From DASRTE01 sp035656095 (GTDB lineage Bacteria; Actinomycetota; Actinomycetes; Jiangellales; Jiangellaceae): a stretch of DNA of 64,000 nucleotides. Below are positions 23,694 through 31,879 of this stretch, piece after piece; position 1 is the first letter of the stretch, and each line of letters begins with the position of its first letter. Under the pieces are notes generated by a model. It worked only from the letters and a program-made list of their open reading frames with translations. It was not told where the DNA came from and did no database searches. A program made the position numbers and the translations under genes. The stretch is taken from NCBI GenBank assembly GCA_035656095.1, contig DASRTE010000121.1, positions 1 to 64,000 on the forward strand, in the 5' to 3' direction.

Positions 23694-23705
23694 TCAACTT
23701 GTTGA
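23694..23705. promoter_or_regulatory. Candidate PadR operator
   Basis: TCAAC-TT-GTTGA lies between the divergent PadR and SnoaL-like genes, four bases before ATG 23710. The arms are perfect but short, and typical PadR sites look like ATGT-N8-ACAT, so this is tentative. Confidence 0.3.
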
Positions 23706-23709
23706 CTAG

Positions 23710-24114
23710 ATGGAGATCAAGTCGTTGCATCCGTTCCGCGTCGCCATAGAGGCACGAGACATGGACACAGCCGTGGAGCTGCTCTCACCCGACGTCGTCT
23801 TCCGAAGCCCCGTCGTGTTCAAGCCCTACCAGGGCCGCGAGGCCGTCGCACCGATCCTCCGCGCCGTCTCGCTGGTCTTCGAGGACTTCCGCTATGTGCG
23901 CGAGATCGGCTCGAAGGACGCCGCCCACCATGCTCTCGTCTTCCACGCGCGAATCGGCGGCCAGCAGATCGAGGGATGCGACTTCCTCCACATCGACGAC
24001 CACGGCTCGATCGACGAGCTCATGGTGATGGTCCGCCCGCTCACCGCGACGCTCACGCTGGCCGAAGCCATGAAGGCTCAGCTCGCCCCCGCCGCGAGCA
24101 GTGTCCGCACGTGA
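23710..24114 (+). CDS. SnoaL/NTF2-like protein
   Basis: 134 residues. The order helix-strand-helix with FRVAIEARDMDTAVELLSPDVVFRSPVVFKPYQGREAVAPILR at the start and a GCDFLHIDDHGSIDELMVMVRPL sheet matches the SnoaL-like fold (NTF2 superfamily), a cone that binds small substrates. Function ranges from polyketide cyclase to limonene-epoxide hydrolase-like; nothing here discriminates. It is divergent from the PadR-SRPBCC operon and likely shares its control. Confidence 0.8.
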   Translation: MEIKSLHPFRVAIEARDMDTAVELLSPDVVFRSPVVFKPYQGREAVAPILRAVSLVFEDFRYVREIGSKDAAHHALVFHARIGGQQIEGCDFLHIDDHGSIDELMVMVRPLTATLTLAEAMKAQLAPAASSVRT

Positions 24115-24194
24115 TGATGCCCGCGCCTTACGTCGGCGAGGTGGCCGGACCGACGCGGGGCGCATCAACGTGCGCTGAAACGGTCGGCGAGATG

Positions 24195-24914
24195 TCAGTC
24201 CTCGACGCTTCGCAGGACGGTGGTCAGGCGCTCCGCGGCGCCGAGGACGGCCGCCGCGTGCATGCGTCCCGGTTGTCGGGTGAGCCGCTCGATCGGCCCG
24301 GACACCGAGACGGCCGCCACGACCCGACCGCTCGACGACCGTACCGGCGCAGACACTGACGCGACACCGGGCTCGCGCTCGGCGACGCTCTGGGCCCAGC
24401 CCCTGCGGCGAACGGCGGCGAGCATCGTGGCGGTGAAGCGGGCGCCCTGCAGGCCGCGGTGCATCCGCTCGGGTTCCTCCCAGGCCAGCAGGATCTGCGC
24501 TGCGGAGCCGGCAAGCATGGTGAGGGTGGCACCGATCGGGATCGTGTCGCGCAGGCCGGTGGGACGTTCGGCCGCGGCGACGCAGATGCGGTGGTCGCCC
24601 TGGCGGCGGAACAGTTGCGCGCTCTCCCCGGTGGCCTCGCGCAGCCGGGCCAGGACGGGGCCTGCGGCCGCCAGCAACCGGTCCTCGCCGGCTGCGGTTG
24701 CCAGTTCGCCGAGCCGGGGTCCGAGGATGAAGCGTCCGTGCAGGTCGCGCGAGACCAGTCGGTGGTGCTCGAGTGCGACCGCGAGACGGTGTGCGGTCGG
24801 ACGGGCGAGGCCGGTGGAGTTGACGAGATTGGCCAGTGTCGCCGGGCCCGCCTCGAGCGCCGACAGGACGAGGGCCGCCTTGTCCAGGACTCCGACTCCG
24901 CTAGAGTTGTCCAT
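24195..24914 (-). CDS. ndgR: IclR-family regulator of leucine genes (NdgR/LtbR type)
   Basis: 239 residues from ATG 24914. N-terminal winged helix (VLDKAALVLSALEAGPATLANLV, STGLARPTAHRLAVALEHH) and C-terminal IclR ligand domain (VSAPVRSSSGRVVAAVSVSGP). Its place, divergent from leuCD, is that of NdgR in Streptomyces and LtbR in Corynebacterium, known regulators of leuCD and other amino acid genes. A 10+10 bp palindrome fills the space between the two genes. The symbol is given on synteny plus family; autoregulation is expected since the palindrome abuts its own start. Confidence 0.88.
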   Translation of the reverse strand: MDNSSGVGVLDKAALVLSALEAGPATLANLVNSTGLARPTAHRLAVALEHHRLVSRDLHGRFILGPRLGELATAAGEDRLLAAAGPVLARLREATGESAQLFRRQGDHRICVAAAERPTGLRDTIPIGATLTMLAGSAAQILLAWEEPERMHRGLQGARFTATMLAAVRRRGWAQSVAEREPGVASVSAPVRSSSGRVVAAVSVSGPIERLTRQPGRMHAAAVLGAAERLTTVLRSVED

Positions 24915-24923
24915 GAATCGATA

Positions 24924-24950
24924 TTGCCATCTCAACATACGAGATGGCAA
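24924..24950. promoter_or_regulatory. Palindromic operator between ndgR and leuC
   Basis: TTGCCATCTC (24924-24933) and GAGATGGCAA (24941-24950) are perfect inverted repeats separated by AACATAC. The site begins nine bases upstream of the ndgR start and lies about 70 bases before leuC, where IclR-type regulators of leuCD bind. Dimeric IclR binding across ten-base half sites fits. Confidence 0.68.
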
Positions 24951-25021
24951 CTAGCGCCACGCCGGTGTCGCGACGACCATCCGTCCGACGGGCAGCGCAG
25001 CCCCAGCGAGAGGACACCGTG

Positions 25022-26437
25022 ATGGGCAGGACCCTTGCCGAGAAGGTATGGGACGCACACCTCGTGCATCGGGCCGACGGGGAGCCGGACCTGCTCTATA
25101 TCGACCTCCACCTCGTGCATGAGGTCACCAGTCCGCAGGCGTTCGAAGGGCTCCGCCTCGCCGGCCGCCGGGTTCGACGGCCGGATCTCACCCTCGCGAC
25201 CGAGGACCACAACGTGCCGACGGTCGGCATCGACCTGCCCATCGCCGACCCCGTCTCTCGCACTCAGATCGAGACGCTGCGGTGCAACTGTGAGGACTTC
25301 GGCCTCGTGCTGCATCGCATGGGCCAGTCCGAGCAGGGAATCGTCCACATCATCGGCCCTCAGCTCGGGCTCAGCCAGCCCGGCATGACGGTGGTGTGCG
25401 GCGACTCGCACACGTCCACGCACGGCGCGTTCGGGGCGCTGGCCTTCGGTGTGGGCACCAGCGAGGTCGAGCACGTCCTGGCGACGCAGACGCTGCCCAT
25501 GCGGCCGTTCCGGACGATGGCGGTCACCGTCGACGGCCAGCTGCGCCCCGGTGTCACGGCGAAGGACGTGGTCCTCACGATGATCGCCACCATCGGCACC
25601 GGCGGGGGCCAGGGCTACGTGATCGAGTACAGGGGCGAGGTGATCCGCGCACTGTCGATGGAGGCGCGGATGACCATCTGCAACATGTCGATCGAGGCAG
25701 GCGCCCGCGCCGGCATGGTGGCGCCGGACGAGACGACCTTCGCCTATCTCAAGGATCGCCGGCACGCACCGCAGGGTTCGGACTGGGACGTCGCGCTGGA
25801 GGCGTGGCGCGAGTTGCGGACCGACGACGACGCGGTCTTCGACGCCGAGGTCGTCCTGCGAGCCGAGGAGATCGAGCCGTTCGTCACCTGGGGCACCAAC
25901 CCGGGACAGGGTCTGCCCCTGTCGGCCGCCGTGCCGGATCCGGCGTCTTTGGCCGACGAGGGTGCCCGTAACTCGGCCGAGCGCGCTCTCGCGTACATGG
26001 GCCTGACGCCGGGAACGCCGCTGCGTGACATCGCTGTCGACACCGTCTTCCTGGGCTCGTGTACCAACGGCCGGATCGAGGATCTGCGCGCAGCGGCCGA
26101 GGTCATCCGCGGGCGCACGGTGGCCGACGGCGTGCGGATGCTGGTGGTACCCGGCTCGATGCAGGTCCGGGCCCAGGCCGAGTACGAGGGCCTCGACGAG
26201 GTCTTCCTCGCCGCGGGTGCCGAGTGGCGGTCGGCCGGTTGCTCGATGTGCCTGGGCATGAACCCCGATCAGCTTGCTCCAGGCGAGCGCAGTGCCTCGA
26301 CGTCCAACCGGAACTTCGAGGGGCGGCAGGGCAAGGGCGGACGGACCCACCTGGTGTCTCCGCTTGTGGCCGCCGCGACGGCGGTGACCGGCCGGCTGTC
26401 CGCACCGGCCGACCTGCCCGATCCCGTGGAGGTGTGA
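25022..26437 (+). CDS. leuC: 3-isopropylmalate dehydratase, large subunit
   Basis: 471 residues from ATG 25022 (MGRTLAEKVWDAHLV), with GAGAGGA upstream; longer starts are atypical. Aconitase-family protein whose [4Fe-4S] cysteines are in FLGSCTNGR and GCSMCLGMNPD; DSHTSTHGAFGALAFGVGTSEVEHVLATQ carries active-site His and Glu residues. With LeuD it isomerises 2- to 3-isopropylmalate. leuD follows after four bases, so they form one operon. Confidence 0.97.
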   Translation: MGRTLAEKVWDAHLVHRADGEPDLLYIDLHLVHEVTSPQAFEGLRLAGRRVRRPDLTLATEDHNVPTVGIDLPIADPVSRTQIETLRCNCEDFGLVLHRMGQSEQGIVHIIGPQLGLSQPGMTVVCGDSHTSTHGAFGALAFGVGTSEVEHVLATQTLPMRPFRTMAVTVDGQLRPGVTAKDVVLTMIATIGTGGGQGYVIEYRGEVIRALSMEARMTICNMSIEAGARAGMVAPDETTFAYLKDRRHAPQGSDWDVALEAWRELRTDDDAVFDAEVVLRAEEIEPFVTWGTNPGQGLPLSAAVPDPASLADEGARNSAERALAYMGLTPGTPLRDIAVDTVFLGSCTNGRIEDLRAAAEVIRGRTVADGVRMLVVPGSMQVRAQAEYEGLDEVFLAAGAEWRSAGCSMCLGMNPDQLAPGERSASTSNRNFEGRQGKGGRTHLVSPLVAAATAVTGRLSAPADLPDPVEV

Positions 26438-26441
26438 GGTC

Positions 26442-27041
26442 ATGGAGAAGTTCACCGTCCACGCCGGTACGGCCGTCCCGCTGCGGCGCAGCAATGTCGA
26501 CACCGACCAGATCATTCCCGCCGAGTACCTCAAGCGGATCAGTCGTACCGGCTTCGAGGACGGCTTGTTCGCGGCCTGGCGCAAGGATCCGGATTTCGTG
26601 CTGAACCGCCCCGAGTACGACGGTTCCTCGATCCTGGTCGCCGGAGCCGACTTCGGGACCGGCTCGTCGCGCGAGCACGCGGTCTGGGCGCTGCATGACT
26701 ACGGCTTCCGGGCCGTGCTCTCGCCGCGCTTCGGCGACATCTTCCGTGGCAACGCCGGCAAGTCGGGCCTGCTCACGGCATGTGTCGAGCAGGACGTGGT
26801 CGAGCGTCTGTGGGCCACGGTCGAGGCCGATCCGTCGACGCCGGTCACAGTCGATCTCGTGGCCAGGCAGGTGAGTGCCGGCGAAACGGTCGCGCGCTTC
26901 GACGTCGACGAGTACACACGATGGAGGCTGCTCGAAGGACTCGATGACATCGGCCTCACTCTGCGGCACATCGACAAGATCGAGCGGTTCGAGGCCAGCC
27001 GACCATCCCGCCTGCCGAGGACGGTGCTGAGCCGCGGATGA
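26442..27041 (+). CDS. leuD: 3-isopropylmalate dehydratase, small subunit
   Basis: 199 residues, GGAGG about ten bases upstream of ATG 26442. The swivelling domain of the aconitase fold: NVDTDQIIPAEYLKRI, GADFGTGSSREHAVWAL and SPRFGDIFRGNAGKSGLL. It is the obligate partner of LeuC in leucine synthesis. Confidence 0.97.
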   Translation: MEKFTVHAGTAVPLRRSNVDTDQIIPAEYLKRISRTGFEDGLFAAWRKDPDFVLNRPEYDGSSILVAGADFGTGSSREHAVWALHDYGFRAVLSPRFGDIFRGNAGKSGLLTACVEQDVVERLWATVEADPSTPVTVDLVARQVSAGETVARFDVDEYTRWRLLEGLDDIGLTLRHIDKIERFEASRPSRLPRTVLSRG

Positions 27042-27081
27042 CCTCCGGCGCGACACGTGGGCCGGGAAATGTGTTTTGTCA

Positions 27082-27110
27082 TTGTGCGGGCGGGAGATTC
27101 TCCATAGCGT
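27082..27110 (+). promoter_or_regulatory. Candidate promoter for hup
   Basis: TTGTGC (27082-27087), 17 bases, TAGCGT (27105-27110). Transcription would start near 27117, leaving a leader of about 45 bases with GGGGGA before GTG 27162. Confidence 0.45.
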
Positions 27111-27161
27111 GCCTATGCAATCGGGTGCACGACCCGACCGTCCGCATCATTGGGGGATGCA

Positions 27162-27845
27162 GTGAACAAGACGCAGCTCATCGACGAGCTCGCCGAGCGA
27201 TTCGAAGGCAACCGCAAGGTGGCCGCGCACGCGCTCGACTCCGTCGTCGACGTGATCACCCGCTCGGTGTCGAAGGGCGAGAAGGTCGTCATCACAGGCT
27301 TCGGTGCGTTCGAGCGCAGCGTGCGCAAGGCGGGAACCGCCCGCAATCCCAGGACCGGTGACACGGTGAAGACCCGCCGCAAGTACGTCGCGAAGTTCCG
27401 GCCGGGCAACGAGCTCAAGGAGGTCGTGAGCGGGGCGCGCAAGGCCCGCGAGCGGGTCGCCGATTCGCTCGCAGTCGTTCCGGCAACGGCGGCCTCGGCG
27501 GCAGAGTCGGCCACACGCGCTGCCGCGACCGGCCTGCGCGCCGCAGCCGGAGCAGCCCGTAGTGCCGCGGGCACGTCGACGGCCAAGAAGGCCACCGCGA
27601 AGAAGGCCCCGGCGACGAAGGCGGCGGCGAAGAAGGCTCCCGCCAAGAAGTCGACCGCGAAGAAGACGGCGGCGAAGAAGACCACGGCGAAGAAGACCAC
27701 GGCGAAGAAGACCACCGCCAAGAAGGCTCCTGCCAGGAAGACGGCGGCGAGGAAGACGGCGGCGAAGAAGACCACGGCGAAGAAGACCACGGCGAAGAAG
27801 ACCACGGCGAAGAAGGCCCCGGCAAAGAAGGCGTCGCCGCGCTAG
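27162..27845 (+). CDS. hup: HU-type nucleoid protein with long lysine-rich tail
   Basis: 227 residues. GTG 27162 gives the standard MNKTQLIDELAERF start with GGGGGA upstream. Residues 1-95 are the HU DNA-bending domain (VITGFGAFERSVRKAGTARNPRTG, KYVAKFRPG). An Ala-rich link (95-140) leads to an 85-residue tail of KKxxA/KKTTA repeats, the histone H1-like arm found in mycobacterial HupB and streptomycete HupS. The tail binds DNA and compacts the nucleoid. Its DNA is a 15-base tandem repeat that may change length by slippage. It converges on the next gene with a shared CTAG. Confidence 0.95.
   Translation: MNKTQLIDELAERFEGNRKVAAHALDSVVDVITRSVSKGEKVVITGFGAFERSVRKAGTARNPRTGDTVKTRRKYVAKFRPGNELKEVVSGARKARERVADSLAVVPATAASAAESATRAAATGLRAAAGAARSAAGTSTAKKATAKKAPATKAAAKKAPAKKSTAKKTAAKKTTAKKTTAKKTTAKKAPARKTAARKTAAKKTTAKKTTAKKTTAKKAPAKKASPR
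27583..27840 (+). repeat. 15-bp tandem repeats in the hup tail
   Basis: Imperfect units of the type AAGAAGACCACGGCG (Lys-Lys-Thr-Thr-Ala), with variants for AKKAP and AKKTA, repeat about 16 times. In-frame slippage would lengthen or shorten the Lys-rich tail. Confidence 0.85.
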
Positions 27846-28081
27846 TCGCGGAGGGTAGCCAGGGTCAGGAACGTGACGTGAAGGTCTGCCCCGGAACCCG
27901 CCGTGCGGATCCGCACCCGCTGACCGACGCGGGCCATGCGCAACGAGCCGGCACCGAAGGCCTCATCGCTGTAGGGCAGTTCGGTTCCGTCGTCCAGCAG
28001 CACCGTTCCTGATCGGGTTGCCGGATCGAAGGACGCCACCGTCGCCTGCACGGTAGGCGAGCGTAGCCGGAGCCGCTTCAC
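27842..28081 (-). CDS. Small cold-shock/OB-fold-like protein
   Basis: 79 residues. VQATVASFDPATRSGTVLLDDGTELPYSDEAFGAGSLRMARVGQRVRIR has the strand order and GxV-DDG pattern of a divergent cold-shock domain, though the RNA-binding RNP aromatic residues are not preserved. Conserved small actinobacterial protein next to hup and cofC. It follows cofC by six bases in an operon, and its stop shares CTAG with the hup stop on the other strand. Confidence 0.7.
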   Translation of the reverse strand: MKRLRLRSPTVQATVASFDPATRSGTVLLDDGTELPYSDEAFGAGSLRMARVGQRVRIRTAGSGADLHVTFLTLATLRD

Positions 28082-28087
28082 GCCGGG

Positions 28088-28720
28088 TCAGATCAGTGCG
28101 ACGACCGCCGCTGTGCGGGCTCCGACCCCGAGGCGTAGTGCGTCCCACAGGTCCACGGCGGTGTCGACGTCACGGTGTACCGACGGGGTGTCGGGGACGG
28201 TGAGCTCGACCGCACCACCGGCGCGGTGAGTCGCGCGCGATCGTCCCCCGAATCGGGGTTCGAATGCCTCCATCCGCGTCACCGCATACAACGTCGTCCC
28301 GATTCCCGCGGCATCGCCCACGAACGAGACCGGGTGCGCGCTGGCCGCTCGAAGCGTCGTGGCCAACTCCTCGGGGCGCAGCGCCGGCAGGTCTGCGGAC
28401 AGCGCGGCGATGTAGCCGTCGGGGTGGCGGCGGCGCACGAGATCCGCACCGTGACGGAGCGCGGCGTTGAGTCCGGCCGCCGGCTCGTCGGCTACGACCA
28501 GGGCGCCGGCCGTCGCGACGGCTGACGCGGTCTGCGCGTCGTCGGTGACGACCACCACGTCGGCCACGTCGGGGCAGGCCAGGGCGGCCGCGACGGTGTC
28601 GGCTGCGAAGGCACGTGCCAACTCGGCGCGGCGGGCGCCGGCGAGGTCGGCCAGGCGTGTCTTCGCCACCTCGGGTCGCTTCACCGGCACGACGACCGAC
28701 CAGCGGGGGTTTGTGGGCAT
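28088..28720 (-). CDS. cofC: 2-phospho-L-lactate/phosphoenolpyruvate guanylyltransferase (F420 synthesis)
   Basis: About 210 residues from ATG 28720 (MPTNPRWSVVVPVKRP); ATG 28729 is equally possible. The start WSVVVPVKRPEVAKTRLADL is a nucleotidyltransferase P-loop-like opening, followed by VVVVTDDAQTAS and YIAALSADLPALRPEEL with the metal-binding Asp. In actinobacteria this enzyme (CofC/FbiD) activates phosphoenolpyruvate with GTP in the first committed step to coenzyme F420. No other fbi genes are in view. Divergent from plsC. Confidence 0.85.
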   Translation of the reverse strand: MPTNPRWSVVVPVKRPEVAKTRLADLAGARRAELARAFAADTVAAALACPDVADVVVVTDDAQTASAVATAGALVVADEPAAGLNAALRHGADLVRRRHPDGYIAALSADLPALRPEELATTLRAASAHPVSFVGDAAGIGTTLYAVTRMEAFEPRFGGRSRATHRAGGAVELTVPDTPSVHRDVDTAVDLWDALRLGVGARTAAVVALI

Positions 28721-28830
28721 CGCCGCCATCGTTCCAGCCGAGCGGGCGGTGCGGCTCGACGGGATCGACTCTGGCACGCTTTGCGCATCACTGGGGCCCG
28801 CTGCGGCCCGGTTGACGACGAGGAGGGTGC

Positions 28831-29604
28831 GTGGCTGGTCCGAGACAACGGCTGGGCTTCTGGTACCGCGTCGTGGCCGGCATCCTGCGACCGATCCTGA
28901 TGGCGACGACCCACCGCGACTGGCGGGGTACCGAGCATCTGCCCGGTGAGGGTGTGGGCGTCGTCGTGTCGCCGAACCACATCTCCTACGCGGACCCCCT
29001 GACCTTCGCGCATTTCCTCTGGGACAACGGCCGGGCGCCGCGCTACCTGGCGAAGGAGGCCGTGTTCCGCATCCCGATCGTCGGCCGGATCATCGCCGCG
29101 TGCGGCCAGATCCCGGTGTACCGGGAGTCCCGGGATGCGGCCCGGGCTTTCCGGGACGCCGTCGCCGCCGTGCGCGCGGGGGAGTGTGTCGGGATCTATC
29201 CGGAGGGAACGATCACCCGGGAACCCGGCCTGTGGCCGATGGCCGGCAAGACCGGCGCCGCCCGGGTCGCGCTCGAGACCGGCTGCGCGGTGATCCCCGT
29301 CGCGCAGTGGGGGCCGCAGGAGATCCTGCCGCCGTACTCCAAGCGGTTACGCCTGCTGCCACGCAAGACGGTCCACGTTCTCGCCGGTCCCCCCGTCGAC
29401 CTCGAGGACCTGCGAGGCAGGCCGATCACCTCGGCAGTGCTCCGTACGGCGACCGACCGGATCCTCGACGCGATCACCGCCCAACTCGCCGAACTGCGTG
29501 GTGAACTGCCGCCGGCGACCCGGTTCGACCCGGACCAGGCGGGTGTGCCGCGGACCGGCCGGTTGCAGGTGAGTCCGACACCACCCGAGGAGGACGACGA
29601 ATGA
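28831..29604 (+). CDS. plsC: 1-acyl-sn-glycerol-3-phosphate acyltransferase (PlsC-like)
   Basis: 257 residues from GTG 28831 with GAGGAGG upstream. Acyltransferase motifs: SPNHISYADPLTF (H-x4-D catalytic pair), GQIPVYRES (block II), GIYPEGTITREPGL (block III) and AVIPVAQWG (block IV). It acylates lysophosphatidate in phospholipid synthesis at the membrane face. Its stop overlaps the gpsA start (ATGA), joining it to the enzyme that makes glycerol-3-phosphate. Confidence 0.9.
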   Translation: MAGPRQRLGFWYRVVAGILRPILMATTHRDWRGTEHLPGEGVGVVVSPNHISYADPLTFAHFLWDNGRAPRYLAKEAVFRIPIVGRIIAACGQIPVYRESRDAARAFRDAVAAVRAGECVGIYPEGTITREPGLWPMAGKTGAARVALETGCAVIPVAQWGPQEILPPYSKRLRLLPRKTVHVLAGPPVDLEDLRGRPITSAVLRTATDRILDAITAQLAELRGELPPATRFDPDQAGVPRTGRLQVSPTPPEEDDE

Positions 29605-30608
29605 CTCGTGCAGGCGTCTTCGGCTCCGGATCGTGGGGAACGGCGTTCGCGCTCGTCTTGGCCGACGCCGGCACGGACGTCGTCATGTGGGGACGCCGTC
29701 CGGAATTGTGCGAGGCGGTCAATCGCACCCACCGCAATCCCGATTACCTGCCCGACATCGAGTTGCCGTCGGCGATCCGGGCCACGCCCGAGCCGGTCGA
29801 GGCGGCGGAGGGCGCCGACCTGATCGTCCTGGCCGTGCCGTCTCAGACGCTGCGGGCGAACCTGACGACCTGGGCCCCGAAGCTGCCCGAGGACGTGGTG
29901 CTCGTCAGCCTGATGAAGGGAATCGAGCTCGGCACGGCGAAGCGGATGAGCGAGGTCATCAGCGAAGTGGCGGGCGCCGGCCCGGACCGGGTGGCGGTCG
30001 TGTCCGGCCCGAACCTGGCCGGCGAGATCGCACAGCGGCAGCCCGCCGCCAGTGTCGTCGCCTGTGCGGACGAGTCGGTGGCGCAACGGATCCAGCATGC
30101 CTGCCACTCGCCGTACTTCCGTCCCTACACGAACACCGACGTCGTCGGCACCGAGTTGGGTGGGACCGTCAAGAACGTCATCGCGCTGGCGGTCGGCATG
30201 GCCGAAGGGCTGGGCTTCGGCGACAACACCCGGGCCAGCGTCATCACCCGGGGGCTGGCGGAGACCGCACGGCTCGGTGCGTCTCTCGGCGCCGATCCGT
30301 ACACGTTCTCCGGACTTGCCGGGCTCGGTGACCTGGTGGCGACGTGCTCCTCGCCGCTGTCGCGGAATCGGACGTTCGGCGAGAAGCTCGGCCGGGGTAT
30401 GTCCGTCGCCGAGATCGTGGCATCGACGCGGCAGATCGCCGAGGGCGTGAAGTCGTGCGAATCGGTGCTCGAGCTGGCCAGGCGGGTAGGAGTCGACATG
30501 CCGATCGTCGAGCACGTGACCTACGTCGTACACGGCGCGATGACGCCGCCCGAGATGTTACGCAGCCTCATTTCGCGCACTGCAAAGCCCGAACGCCACG
30601 GCCACTAG
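29601..30608 (+). CDS. gpsA: NAD(P)-dependent glycerol-3-phosphate dehydrogenase
   Basis: 335 residues. Rossmann motif GVFGSGSWGTAFALVLADAG, then LIVLAVPSQTLR, LMKGIE, VVSGPNLAGEIA, the catalytic Lys in ELGGTVKNVIALAVGMAEGLGFGDN, and GLAGLGDLVATCSS. It reduces dihydroxyacetone phosphate to glycerol-3-phosphate, the substrate supplied to plsC just upstream. The ATG overlaps the plsC stop, and the stop shares CTAG with a possible minus-strand small frame. Confidence 0.97.
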   Translation: MTRAGVFGSGSWGTAFALVLADAGTDVVMWGRRPELCEAVNRTHRNPDYLPDIELPSAIRATPEPVEAAEGADLIVLAVPSQTLRANLTTWAPKLPEDVVLVSLMKGIELGTAKRMSEVISEVAGAGPDRVAVVSGPNLAGEIAQRQPAASVVACADESVAQRIQHACHSPYFRPYTNTDVVGTELGGTVKNVIALAVGMAEGLGFGDNTRASVITRGLAETARLGASLGADPYTFSGLAGLGDLVATCSSPLSRNRTFGEKLGRGMSVAEIVASTRQIAEGVKSCESVLELARRVGVDMPIVEHVTYVVHGAMTPPEMLRSLISRTAKPERHGH

Positions 30609-30727
30609 CAGCCGACTACCGCCTGGTTCGCCTGCCCGTCGCTCAGAACGACCATACCGGCGCCGGGTCCGACAAACACCGGGCTCACATCCACAGGCGG
30701 AGGGTCGTCGCCGAAGGCGGGCGTCAC
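30605..30727 (-). CDS. Possible 40-residue small protein coupled to the cystathionine gene
   Basis: GTG 30727 overlaps the stop of the upstream PLP enzyme as GTGA and opens a 40-codon frame ending in VVLSDGQANQAVVGC. Its stop shares CTAG with the gpsA stop on the opposite strand, the same geometry seen at hup/cold-shock-like. These features favour a real coupled small gene, but no family is recognised and third-position GC (roughly 80 percent) is below that of neighbours. Confidence 0.33.
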   Translation of the reverse strand: MTPAFGDDPPPVDVSPVFVGPGAGMVVLSDGQANQAVVGC

Positions 30728-31854
30728 CCGCTCCCGTCCAGCGCAGCCGAGAGGTCGGCCCAGAGGTCCTCCACGTCCTCGATCCCCACCGACAGCCGGA
30801 TCAGCGACTCGGGCACCGCGAGGCTCTCCTCGGGCCAGCGGCGGCGACGCTCGAGCGTCGACTCGACACCGCCCAGACTGGTGGCGGGCACCCACAGCTG
30901 TGTGGCCGAGCACACGGCGTCCGCGGCGGCCGGACCGCTGCGGATCTCGATGGCGATCACGGCGCCGAAGCCGCGCATCTGCAGCAGCGCCCGCTCGTGG
31001 CCGGGATCGTCGGGCAGACCCGGATAGTGCACGCGACCAACGGCTGGATGAGCTGCAAGCCGTGACGCGAGGACGGCCGCGTTGTGCTGGGACCGCTCGA
31101 CGCGCAGGTGCAGTGTGCGGATCCCGCGCAGGGCGAGCCACGCCTCGGCCGGGCCGGGGATGCCGCCGTGGTACGTCCGGTGCTCGAGCAGGCGACCGTA
31201 GGTGGCGTCGTCACGGGTGATGGCGGCACCGAGCACGACGTCGGAGTGCCCCGCGAGGAACTTGGTGAGGCTGTGCACCACGACGTCCGCGCCGAGATCG
31301 AGCGGTCGCTGGTTGAGCGGAGTGGCGAACGTGTTGTCCGCGCAGGTCGTCACCCGCCGCTCCCGTGCTTCGGCGAACAGCGCGGGCAGATCCGCGACGG
31401 CGAGCGTCGGGTTCGTGGGCGACTCGGTCCAGAGAATCCTCGCGCCGTCCAGCGCTGCCAGCGTTGCATCGGTGTCGGCGATGTCGACGCGGCGGATCAC
31501 GAACTCGCGGTGGATCTCCAACCGGTCGAACAGGGTGGATGTCCCGCTGTAGCAGACATCGGGCGCGACCACCACGGAACGGTCCGGGAACAGGTCGAGG
31601 ACGGCTGCCACCGCGGCCATGCCGGAGGCGAACGCCAGCGCGCGCCCGCCCTCGAGGGCTCCGACCACATCCTCGAGTGCCGTCCACGTCGGGTTGCCGT
31701 TACGTCCATAACCCACGGCGCCACCCTCGACGTATGTCGACGCGAGCACCGGGGGCACCGACAACGGAGCTCCAGGCGTCTGCTCCGGCCGCCCGCCGTG
31801 AACGGCGATCGTGGCGGCTGCGAGGCTGGGGCGGTCGTGCGTCTGTCGCGTCAT
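30724..31854 (-). CDS. Cystathionine gamma-synthase/gamma-lyase family PLP enzyme
   Basis: 376 residues from ATG 31854. Fold-type I, Cys/Met-metabolism family: YGRNGNPTWTALEDVVGALEGG, FASGMAAVAAVL, CADNTFATPLNQRPLDLGADVV, the PLP lysine in VVHSLTKFLAGHSDVVLG, and LGGVESTLERR near the end. The tyrosine-rich YSRxxNPT motif reads YGRNGNPT, a small change. Members interconvert cystathionine, homoserine esters, cysteine and methionine; synthase and lyase cannot be told apart by eye. Divergent from ddl across 38 bases. Confidence 0.87.
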   Translation of the reverse strand: MTRQTHDRPSLAAATIAVHGGRPEQTPGAPLSVPPVLASTYVEGGAVGYGRNGNPTWTALEDVVGALEGGRALAFASGMAAVAAVLDLFPDRSVVVAPDVCYSGTSTLFDRLEIHREFVIRRVDIADTDATLAALDGARILWTESPTNPTLAVADLPALFAEARERRVTTCADNTFATPLNQRPLDLGADVVVHSLTKFLAGHSDVVLGAAITRDDATYGRLLEHRTYHGGIPGPAEAWLALRGIRTLHLRVERSQHNAAVLASRLAAHPAVGRVHYPGLPDDPGHERALLQMRGFGAVIAIEIRSGPAAADAVCSATQLWVPATSLGGVESTLERRRRWPEESLAVPESLIRLSVGIEDVEDLWADLSAALDGSG

Positions 31855-31879
31855 GTGCCGATTCTCCTGTGCCGGCCGG

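Noticed and set aside
22412..24194. Integrative element with a duplicated tRNA-Glu 3' end as attachment site
   Set aside because: No second copy of the tRNA 3' segment was found before ndgR, and there is no integrase gene.
27583..27840. Tandem repeat considered as a CRISPR array
   Set aside because: There are no spacers; the units are contiguous and encode the HU Lys/Ala tail. No cas genes are in the window.
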